From UBA57 sp013378375 (GTDB lineage Archaea > Thermoproteota > Nitrososphaeria > Nitrososphaerales > UBA57): a stretch of DNA of 8,564 nt. Both the position numbers and the translations under genes were made by a program. Positions 1 to 5,308 of this stretch are shown here, one piece after another. The notes below the pieces were generated by a model, which was not told the DNA's origin, did no database searches, and worked only from the letters and a program-made list of their open reading frames with translations. Numbering within the stretch: the stretch's first letter is position 1; each line of letters begins with the position of its first letter. The DNA lies in assembly GCA_013378375.1 (NCBI GenBank), contig JACAFT010000027.1:1-8564 (forward strand), written 5' to 3'.

Positions 1-1
1 A

Positions 2-91
2 GCAGCGAAGAAAGGTGGCGGCAAGAAGAAAGCAGCCCCAAAGCGTAGAGCAGCCCCAAAGCGTAAAGCAGCAAAAAAACGTAGACGCTAG
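2..91 (+). CDS. C-terminal tail of a highly basic Lys/Ala/Arg/Pro-rich protein (5' end outside window)
   Basis: Reading from base 2 gives 29 residues and then TAG at 89-91. The tail is almost only Lys, Arg, Ala, Gly and Pro: a GGGKKK stretch, two copies of AAPKR(R/K), then AAKKRRR. The two AAPKR copies are encoded by an 18-base tandem repeat (32-49 and 50-67) with one mismatch. The codons (GCC, GGC, CGC, CGT, AAG) are richer in G and C than in the other genes here, which hints at high expression or a low-complexity tail. Such tails occur on archaeal nucleoid or DNA-binding proteins and on some ribosomal proteins. With only the tail in view I do not recognise the protein. A nucleic-acid-binding role is an inference from charge alone. 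It points towards the downstream dihydrolipoamide dehydrogenase gene (convergent). Confidence 0.6.
   Translation, partial: AAKKGGGKKKAAPKRRAAPKRKAAKKRRR
32..67 (+). repeat. 18-bp tandem repeat, two copies, in the basic tail
   Basis: Bases 32-49 and 50-67 are the same 18-mer apart from one G/A change in the last codon (AGA versus AAA). Each encodes AAPKR followed by R or K. The high nucleotide identity suggests recent slippage or duplication rather than only protein-level selection. Confidence 0.75.
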
Positions 92-142
92 TTTAATTTT
101 ACTAAAATAAAATTACTAACGTATAATTGGTGAACACCTAAA

Positions 143-158
143 TTTTTTTATTTTTTTT
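143..158 (+). terminator. T-tract terminator of the basic-protein gene
   Basis: Seven Ts (143-149) and eight Ts (151-158), broken by one A, lie 51 bases after the stop of the rightward gene. Archaeal RNA polymerase terminates at such T-runs. A short GGTG-AA-CACC element (129-138) lies just before it but would give too tight a loop for a strong hairpin. An AT-only stem, TAATTTTA / TAAAATTA (94-101 and 108-115, 6-nt loop), directly follows the stop codon. Its leftward transcript carries short T-runs, so it may also serve the opposing lpdA-like gene. Confidence 0.6.
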
Positions 159-166
159 ATTTATTT

Positions 167-1573
167 CTAACTAGTCTTCTTTCTAAATGTATGAACTGAG
201 CGATCTAGACTTGCTTGTGCTGCTTCAAATAATGCTTCAGTTAACGTTGGATGAGGATGAATAGTACTTTCGATATCTTCTACACTCATTCCAATGTTTA
301 GGCCTAATATTGCTTCACTAATTAGATTTGAAGCATTATTTCCTACAATATGCACTCCTAGGATTTTATGAGTGTCTTTGTCTACTATCACCTTAGCAAA
401 TCCTTTAGTTTGGTTTGTTGTTAATGCACGAGCATTTGCGGCAAGCTGGACCTTTCCCACACTAACATTAAGTTTGGTTATATTTGCTTCTTCCTCCGTT
501 AATCCTACTGATGCAATTTCTGGTTCTGTATAGATAGCATATGGAATATTTTTTATTTGGATTTTTGTTGGTATTTTAGCAATTTGATATGCTAATTTAA
601 TTCCTTGCATAGAAGCTTTATGTGCTAACCAAGGTGGTCCTGTAACATCTCCAATTGCATATATTCCTGGAATATTTGTTTGTAATGACTCGTCAACCTG
701 AATAAATCCATTAGTTTCAACTTTTATTTTATTCTCGTCTAAACCTAAATTCTCTATATTAGCTTGTCTACCAACTGCTACTAGTACTTTATCAAATTCT
801 TCAACTATATCTTCACCATTATTATTGATACTTACAACAACTTTCAAAGAACTTTTATTTACATCTGTAATTTTAGAATTTAACATAACCCTGACACCAA
901 TACTTGTAATTGATTTTTCCATTACTTGTACTAAATCTTGTTCTATACCTGGTAATAATTTATCTTCAATTTCTACAACAGTCACTTTAGTACCTAGTTT
1001 TGCTAATGATGTTCCTAATTCTAAACCAATTGCTCCACCACCAACTACTAACATTGTTTCTGGAACTTTATCAAATTCTAAAACATCTTTTGCAGAAACA
1101 ATCTGCTTGTGATCAAATTTTAAATTCTCTAAATCCTTTGCACGTGAACCTGTTGCAATAATTATATTTTTTGTAGAAATTTCAAATTTTTTATCTCCTT
1201 GAGTTATTTCTACTAAATTCATATTCTTTATTTCAGCTCTTCCGAAAATAATATCTACATTATAATTTTTACAAAGTAATTCAATTCCTCCCCTTAATTT
1301 CTTAACAACTGAATTTTTCCATGTCTGAAATGTAATTAAATTTATTTTTGATGAATTCAGTTCAATTCCTTGTTCTGCTAATTCATTCATATTATGGTAT
1401 AAATCACTCGTATTGATCATAGCTTTTGAAGGAATACAGCCATAATTCAGACATTCACCTCCTAATTTGTCATTCTCAATCAATGCTACACTTTGGCCTA
1501 GTTGAGCTAATTTTAACGCTGTTACGTATCCTCCTGGACCAGCTCCTATTACTACAACCTGAAATTCTGATAT
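167..1573 (-). CDS. lpdA: Dihydrolipoamide dehydrogenase (E3); start codon apparently AUA or altered
   Basis: FAD-dependent E3 reoxidises lipoyl groups of 2-oxoacid dehydrogenase complexes or of the glycine cleavage system, with NAD+. Counting the codon at 1573-1571 as residue 1 gives 468 aa, normal for the family. Visible parts are the FAD-binding GAGPGG (10-15), redox disulfide GGECLNYGC (Cys41, Cys46), NAD-binding GGGAIG (178-183), the second FAD motif with GD at 308-309, and the C-terminal HPHPTLTE, with catalytic His441 and Glu446 by family analogy. The first standard in-frame start is TTG at 1483, but that would discard the FAD-binding fold. The frame is open upstream to a TGA at 1582-1580 with no ATG, GTG or TTG. 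A GGTGAT Shine-Dalgarno match (1584-1579) lies 5 nt before an ATA codon at 1573-1571, giving (M)SEFQVVVIGAG. An ATG at 1580-1578 would fit only if one T (1577) were removed. It lies 15 nt after the membrane-protein gene, so the two are probably cotranscribed. The function call is firm; the start is uncertain. Confidence 0.93.
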   Translation of the reverse strand: MSEFQVVVIGAGPGGYVTALKLAQLGQSVALIENDKLGGECLNYGCIPSKAMINTSDLYHNMNELAEQGIELNSSKINLITFQTWKNSVVKKLRGGIELLCKNYNVDIIFGRAEIKNMNLVEITQGDKKFEISTKNIIIATGSRAKDLENLKFDHKQIVSAKDVLEFDKVPETMLVVGGGAIGLELGTSLAKLGTKVTVVEIEDKLLPGIEQDLVQVMEKSITSIGVRVMLNSKITDVNKSSLKVVVSINNNGEDIVEEFDKVLVAVGRQANIENLGLDENKIKVETNGFIQVDESLQTNIPGIYAIGDVTGPPWLAHKASMQGIKLAYQIAKIPTKIQIKNIPYAIYTEPEIASVGLTEEEANITKLNVSVGKVQLAANARALTTNQTKGFAKVIVDKDTHKILGVHIVGNNASNLISEAILGLNIGMSVEDIESTIHPHPTLTEALFEAAQASLDRSVHTFRKKTS

Positions 1574-1578
1574 TTTAC

Positions 1579-1584
1579 ATCACC
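1579..1584 (-). promoter_or_regulatory. Shine-Dalgarno site of lpdA
   Basis: GGTGAT on the minus strand matches the complement of the archaeal 16S rRNA 3' end (GGAGGTGATCC). It sits 5 nt upstream of the ATA codon at 1573-1571, an ideal spacing. It overlaps the ATG at 1580-1578, which makes that ATG a poor start candidate. Confidence 0.6.
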
Positions 1585-1588
1585 CTAA

Positions 1589-3265
1589 TTAGTTTCTATT
1601 TAAATCCCTATATGAATAAATCGAATATAATAATAATACAATTGTTAAAAACACAACAAAAATTTTGTTCTGATTTGTTGGATGATACAAATCATATGAG
1701 TTATTTTCTGATAAAATTAATTCTCCGTCTTCAGAAATAATTCTCTTAATAAACTGTTTTCCAGTTAATGGATTTAAATAATTTTCAACTGGCGCAAAAT
1801 TATCATCTAAAATTTTATACGATTCAAGATTAATATTTTTTTTATATTCATTTTCTATTGCTTGAACAAGTTCAACACTTGCATTATCTTGTCTGGCTAG
1901 TAATTCAAATTTTGTAACACTATCTTCTTGTTTATGAGCTACAACAATTACATTTTGTATTACTGTTTGTTGATCAGAAACTACCGGATAAATGTAAACA
2001 TTCGGAAAAACACTCTTCATTGTTTTTATTTCTGCTAAAAACAAATCAGCAGAATTTCCTTCTATTGAAGTTATTATATTAGAAATAAATACACCATCTT
2101 CCGTTAGATGTTCATAAACCAATTCATTAAATTCTCTTGTCATTAAATGAAATGGAACATAGCTTTTATCATACGCGTCTAATATAATTATATTATATTT
2201 TTCATTAGTATTTCTTAAAAAAATTCGACCATCATTGGTACTTATCTTTAAACGTTCATCTTCAGGTACAGCAAAAAACTCACTTCCAACATTAACAACC
2301 TCTTGATCTATTTCTACTACATTAACTATCATTTCCGGATAATCAACAAAGAATTTTTTTGGTGCAGAGAATCCCCCACCACCAATAAATAGAACATTAT
2401 TAGGTTCATCTACAAACAGTAAACCCAAATGAAAGAATTTTGTATATTCATACACGATTCTTTCTGGGTTATTTAGATCCATTGCACTATGAAAATTGTT
2501 GTCTAAGATTAATGTTCTTATATTATTTACTGAATCATCATGTACCAATATTTTGTGATACAGTGTATCTTTTTCAAAAATTACACCTGCAACAGGAGGT
2601 TGTACTACCACTGCAGAATGTATAGATATGGCAATTAGGATTATTGCTATAAATTTTATTTGTTTTGTTATACCAATTACTGATGATATTATTAATATTG
2701 AACTTATTGAATAAAGAATTACATTTACTCCTAGTATTGGAACTAACATGAATGTAGTTGCAAATGTTCCAAAAATACTTCCAAGTGTTGATAATGAATA
2801 TAAATTTCCAGTAGTTTGTCCAATTGTTTGAAGTGATTTTGCACTTAATTTTATTGCAAATGGTGTTACTGCACCTAACAAAAATGTTGGTATTAATAAA
2901 AATACTGCACTGGATAGTAATGGCCCATACATATCACCAATCTTTAATACTAAAATCATTTTCAAAATATCGGCCGATAATAAAGTTGTAAGTAAAGCAT
3001 AGCTTCCTGCAATAAAAATTAATAACGAAAACGTTTGATAAGATGCTTCTGTATCTGATTTTTTTCCTCCCCAGGAATACCCTGCACTTAATCCAGTTAA
3101 TGTTATTCCAATCAGACTTCCCCATACAAATAAAGTACTTCCATAATAAGGTGCTAATAATCTACTTCCTAGTAATTCTAATGCCATAATTGAAGCGCCA
3201 GATATAAATACCTGAAATTGTAACAAATAGAAAAAATATTTACTTTTAACTATATGTTCTGACAA
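1589..3265 (-). CDS. Polytopic membrane protein fused to a spermidine-synthase-like (SAM-binding) domain
   Basis: The protein has 558 aa. About seven hydrophobic segments fill residues 11-222 (roughly 11-33, 43-66, 78-98, 114-140, 153-178, 180-200, 203-222). A soluble Rossmann methyltransferase-like domain of the spermidine/spermine synthase family follows (about 230-500), then a last TM helix at 534-551. SAM-site signs are VLFIGGGGF (291-299), acidic VEID (317-320), NDGRIF (344-349) and LDAYDKSYVP (362-371). DNFAPVENYL (488-497) is typical of the 'fused MFS/spermidine synthase' type. Classical aminopropyltransferases carry a D-S/T-x-D-P-x-G-P loop; here it reads DAYDKSYVP, so polyamine synthesis is doubtful and the substrate is unknown. 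The start is TTG at 3265, preceded by AAGGGG 7 nt upstream; the first TM begins about 10 residues later, which supports it. It lies 24 nt after the HTH regulator gene and 15 nt before lpdA, so a three-gene operon is likely. Confidence 0.8.
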   Translation of the reverse strand: MSEHIVKSKYFFYLLQFQVFISGASIMALELLGSRLLAPYYGSTLFVWGSLIGITLTGLSAGYSWGGKKSDTEASYQTFSLLIFIAGSYALLTTLLSADILKMILVLKIGDMYGPLLSSAVFLLIPTFLLGAVTPFAIKLSAKSLQTIGQTTGNLYSLSTLGSIFGTFATTFMLVPILGVNVILYSISSILIISSVIGITKQIKFIAIILIAISIHSAVVVQPPVAGVIFEKDTLYHKILVHDDSVNNIRTLILDNNFHSAMDLNNPERIVYEYTKFFHLGLLFVDEPNNVLFIGGGGFSAPKKFFVDYPEMIVNVVEIDQEVVNVGSEFFAVPEDERLKISTNDGRIFLRNTNEKYNIIILDAYDKSYVPFHLMTREFNELVYEHLTEDGVFISNIITSIEGNSADLFLAEIKTMKSVFPNVYIYPVVSDQQTVIQNVIVVAHKQEDSVTKFELLARQDNASVELVQAIENEYKKNINLESYKILDDNFAPVENYLNPLTGKQFIKRIISEDGELILSENNSYDLYHPTNQNKIFVVFLTIVLLLYSIYSYRDLNRN

Positions 3266-3289
3266 TTATTTTCCCCTTATAATTATATA

Positions 3290-3682
3290 TTATAATTGAT
3301 CATTTTTTCTATTCGCACATAAAGGACAATCCTTTACCACATGATTGTTTTCTAATTCCTTATGCAAATCAAATATTATCCCTTGTTCACGAATAAATTT
3401 TAAAGCAATTTCAAAATTTTCTGTAATAATTATGTCATTTTCACCCACCATAATTACATCTGCTATTTGTTCTGAATAAGATTGTATACGTTTTGTGATC
3501 AAGTATAATTCTATATTCCCTCTACTACGATTTTTGTAATTACTAATTGTAGCTTGTGTTATACCTAGTTTCTTTGCTGCTTGTTGTTGTGTTAAGCCAT
3601 ATTTGTCAATTAATATCCTTGCTACTGTTGTACGTAAAAAAGGAATTACTGCTTGAGCCTCAACCTCACTATGAAGAAGCAT
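3290..3682 (-). CDS. Small HTH (XRE/COG2522-like) transcriptional regulator with C-terminal CxxC
   Basis: The protein has 130 aa. A helix-turn-helix lies at about residues 28-55: TQQQAAKKLG as first helix and ITQATISNYK as recognition helix. The leading region VIPFLRTTVARILIDKYGL resembles small archaeal XRE-type regulators of the COG2522 kind (recalled, not searched). The C-terminus has a single CPLC pair (Cys119, Cys122), which could bind metal in a dimer or sense redox; this is inference. The ATG start at 3682-3680 has no Shine-Dalgarno site. A TATAAATA box at 3711-3704 is centred about 25 bases upstream, so the mRNA is probably leaderless. A CAGATT/AATCTG inverted repeat encloses that box, fitting autoregulation. 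Being first in the leftward cluster, it may control the membrane spermidine-synthase-like gene and lpdA. Confidence 0.8.
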   Translation of the reverse strand: MLLHSEVEAQAVIPFLRTTVARILIDKYGLTQQQAAKKLGITQATISNYKNRSRGNIELYLITKRIQSYSEQIADVIMVGENDIIITENFEIALKFIREQGIIFDLHKELENNHVVKDCPLCANRKNDQL

Positions 3683-3692
3683 AATTCACATA

Positions 3693-3718
3693 CAGATTTA
3701 TACTATTTATAGAATCTG
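3693..3718 (-). promoter_or_regulatory. TATA promoter of the HTH gene inside a CAGATT-N14-AATCTG inverted repeat (candidate operator)
   Basis: On the minus strand TATAAATA (3711-3704) is centred about 25 bases upstream of the ATG, the archaeal spacing for a leaderless transcript. A second TATAAAT (3702-3696) is too close to the start to serve it. Perfect 6-bp inverted arms, CAGATT (3693-3698) and AATCTG (3713-3718), flank the box with a 14-base spacer, about two helical turns centre to centre. A protein bound here would block TBP. The promoter is moderately supported; the operator role is inferred. Confidence 0.5.
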
Positions 3719-3747
3719 ATGACAAAATAATTTTGATACTAGAACAA

Positions 3748-3755
3748 TTAAATAA
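3748..3755 (+). promoter_or_regulatory. TATA-like box of tRNA-Val
   Basis: TTAAATAA is centred about 28 bases upstream of the first tRNA base (3780), the usual place for an archaeal TATA element. It shares a 97-base gap with the divergent HTH gene. Confidence 0.4.
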
Positions 3756-3779
3756 CTTTCCCCTTTCAAAATAACAGGG

Positions 3780-3875
3780 GGGCGCGTCGTCTAGCCTGAA
3801 TCTAAAGATTCCTAGAATGGTTAGGACATCGCCTTGACATGGCGAAGGTCCCCGGTTCAAATCCGGGCGTGCCCA
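3780..3875 (+). tRNA. tRNA-Val (anticodon GAC) with a D-loop intron
   Basis: Acceptor stem is 3780-3786 with 3868-3874, including one G-U pair, plus discriminator A at 3875. The D-stem is GTCT (3789-3792) with GGAC (3824-3827). The anticodon stem is TCGCC (3829-3833) with GGCGA (3841-3845), around the loop TTGACAT with anticodon GAC at 3836-3838. The T-stem is CCCGG (3851-3855) with CCGGG (3863-3867), around TTCAAAT. The gene is 96 nt. Removing 3797-3817 leaves 75 nt with the normal D-loop AGCCTGGTTA. CCA is not encoded. The leftward LLM gene stops 3 bases past the tRNA 3' end. GAC reads the valine codons GUC and GUU. Confidence 0.96.
3797..3817 (+). other. Noncanonical 21-nt tRNA intron (D-loop, about position 17/17a) with bulge-helix-bulge motif
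   Basis: The fold reads directly from the sequence. A central 4-bp helix CTAG (3791-3794) pairs with CTAG (3812-3815). It is flanked by 3-nt bulges CCT (3795-3797) and AAT (3816-3818). The intron hairpin is GAATC (3798-3802) with GATTC (3807-3811), closed by TAAA. Archaeal splicing endonuclease normally cuts after the second base of each bulge. Cutting CC^T and AA^T removes exactly 3797-3817 and restores a standard D-loop. The outer exon helix is nearly absent (one U-G pair), as in relaxed motifs at noncanonical sites. The exact ends are inferred from the cutting rule. Confidence 0.88.
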
Positions 3876-3878
3876 TTA

Positions 3879-4709
3879 TTAATTATAAGATGAAATTATA
3901 TCTGAAAATTGTTTTAATTTTTGTTTCATATTTCCTGATTCATATCTTAATAATCCTATAAAATATTCGCATCCTACTTTTTCATATTCGTTAATTCTAT
4001 TGTTTATATTATATGTTCCTATATCTCTATGATCATAATATGTTAATGTGATTTTTTTCTTTGAAATCGTTTTAATATATTCTGCAAATTTATTGTAACT
4101 TTCTGAATTAATACCTACAGGTATCCATGCTGCACCATATTTTGCCATTAATTTCAACATTTTATCTCCTGTTGTTCCAAACCATAATTCTGGATATGGT
4201 TTTTGAATAGGTTTTGGTTCAAGAATTGCATCTTCAATTTTATAATATTTTCCTGAAAAGCTTACTTGATCTTCAGTCCATAATTTTTTCATAATTTCAA
4301 TACCTTCTACTGTCTTTTCAAATCTTATTTTATTATTATTCCACTCGCTATATCCATCAAATTCTGGTTTGTGCCAACCTGCACCTATGCCTAGTATAAT
4401 TCTTCCATTTGATATATTATCTAATGACGAAACAATTTTTGCTAATATTTGTGGAGGACGAAAAGGAATGGGTGTTACACATGTTCCAAGTTTGATCTTT
4501 GTAGTATTTGCAGCTATGAAAGATAATAATGTCCATGCATCTATTGTGTTATTACTTTCTTCTCCATATTTTTCTGGAAGCATATAGTGATCCCATACTA
4601 ACAAAGAAGAAATACCACTGTTTTCGATTATTGGAAGTGAATCTAATAGGTTTTTTCTCCAATTTTTACCAATAGTTACAGGTATTGTTAGTCCAAACTT
4701 CAATTTCAA
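3879..4709 (-). CDS. LLM-class (luciferase-like, probably F420-dependent) oxidoreductase
   Basis: The protein has 276 aa and a TIM-barrel flavin/F420 oxidoreductase signature. It shows the early WDH (39-41), KIKLGTCVTPIPFRPP (71-86) and the hallmark NGRIILGIGAGWHKPEF (101-117). EPKPIQKPYPELWFG (164-178) is the usual strand before the cofactor phosphate site. Archaeal members usually use F420H2 to reduce or oxidise small organic substrates; FMN is possible and the substrate cannot be read from sequence. The longest frame starts at TTG 4709, only 4 nt after the msrA stop. A second TTG at 4703 would sit at better spacing from the AAGG at the msrA end. Both give nearly the same protein. The close spacing implies cotranscription and translational coupling with msrA. 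The stop lies 3 nt from the convergent tRNA-Val. Confidence 0.83.
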   Translation of the reverse strand: MKLKFGLTIPVTIGKNWRKNLLDSLPIIENSGISSLLVWDHYMLPEKYGEESNNTIDAWTLLSFIAANTTKIKLGTCVTPIPFRPPQILAKIVSSLDNISNGRIILGIGAGWHKPEFDGYSEWNNNKIRFEKTVEGIEIMKKLWTEDQVSFSGKYYKIEDAILEPKPIQKPYPELWFGTTGDKMLKLMAKYGAAWIPVGINSESYNKFAEYIKTISKKKITLTYYDHRDIGTYNINNRINEYEKVGCEYFIGLLRYESGNMKQKLKQFSDIISSYN

Positions 4710-4713
4710 AACC

Positions 4714-5184
4714 TTATATTAAATCCGTTAAAAAATTTTTTCTATCGAAATAATTTTGATGATATTCTTCTGCAATATAGTAATTTTTAATGTGTTTAAT
4801 TTCTGTTACTATCGAATCAGATAATTTACCAGTTTTTTCGAGCAGTTTTTGTGAATCTTTTGCGAGTTTTTCTTGGTCCTCATTAAAATAATATATTACT
4901 GAACGATATTGATTACCAACATCTGGTCCTTGTCTATTTAGTGTTGTTGGGTCATGACAATTCCAGAATATTTCTAATAATTCTCTATAAGAGACAATCT
5001 TTGGATTGAAATTTATCTCAACAACTTCTGCATGGCCTGTTTTTCCTGCACAAACTTGTTCATAATTGGGGTCAGTTACATTCCCTCCAGAATATCCAAC
5101 AGATGTAGACATTACTCCCTTTACTTTATTAAACGTCTCTTGAACATGCCAAAAACATCCTGCTCCGAATACTGCCTTTTCCAT
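4714..5184 (-). CDS. msrA: Peptide methionine sulfoxide reductase A
   Basis: MsrA reduces methionine-S-sulfoxide in proteins and free methionine, repairing oxidative damage in the cytoplasm. From the ATG at 5184 the protein has 156 aa. It shows the catalytic GAGCFW (Cys10), GYSGG (30-34), YEQVCAGKTGHAEVVEI (41-57), HDPTT (77-81), DVGNQYRS (88-95) and AEEYHQNYF (138-146). The far C-terminus has no Cys, so recycling may use Cys45, Cys76 or an external thiol (inference). A GTG at 5196 gives four more residues, but the ATG gives the usual family N-terminus directly before the first strand. The minus-strand TTAATAGT near 5216-5209 is about 28 bases upstream and could be a TATA element. The LLM oxidoreductase follows 4 nt downstream. 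Confidence 0.93.
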   Translation of the reverse strand: MEKAVFGAGCFWHVQETFNKVKGVMSTSVGYSGGNVTDPNYEQVCAGKTGHAEVVEINFNPKIVSYRELLEIFWNCHDPTTLNRQGPDVGNQYRSVIYYFNEDQEKLAKDSQKLLEKTGKLSDSIVTEIKHIKNYYIAEEYHQNYFDRKNFLTDLI

Positions 5185-5272
5185 ATATATATACACGTTT
5201 GATTTACACTATTAAGATGTTTTTGAATATGGTTTGTCACTATTTTAAAAATATTATTTCTATGCAATAACA

Positions 5273-5305
5273 TATAAATCAATTAAGACGGCACTTCAAT
5301 TGATT
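5273..5305 (+). promoter_or_regulatory. TATA box and overlapping 8-bp inverted repeat before the surface-protein gene
   Basis: TATAAAT (5273-5279) is centred 33 bases before the ATG at 5309, predicting a start of transcription near 5302 and a leader of only a few bases. No Shine-Dalgarno site is present. A perfect inverted repeat, AATCAATT (5277-5284) and AATTGATT (5298-5305), has a 13-base spacer; its arms are 21 bases apart, two helical turns. One arm overlaps the TATA box and the other the predicted transcription start. An operator role is inferred. Confidence 0.45.
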
Positions 5306-5308
5306 ATC

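Noticed and set aside
825..1112. Rightward 95-codon frame inside lpdA
   Set aside because: It lies antisense to the NAD-binding domain of a well-conserved enzyme, and its composition reflects the opposite strand.
167..1483. lpdA starting at TTG 1483
   Set aside because: This would remove the conserved GAGPGG FAD-binding strand, which is intact in the same frame just upstream.
1426..1740. Rightward 104-codon frame across the lpdA/membrane-gene junction
   Set aside because: It is antisense to the E3 N-terminus and to the end of the membrane protein, with no recognisable product.
3277..3295. TTATAAT-TATAT-ATTATAA inverted repeat between the HTH and membrane-protein genes
   Set aside because: It is pure AT in an AT-rich gap, overlaps the HTH stop, and is too close to the TTG start to be a clear promoter. 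It is probably chance.
3669..3860. Leftward 63-codon frame overlapping the tRNA
   Set aside because: It runs across most of the tRNA-Val gene, including its anticodon and T-loop, has no protein resemblance and no promoter of its own.
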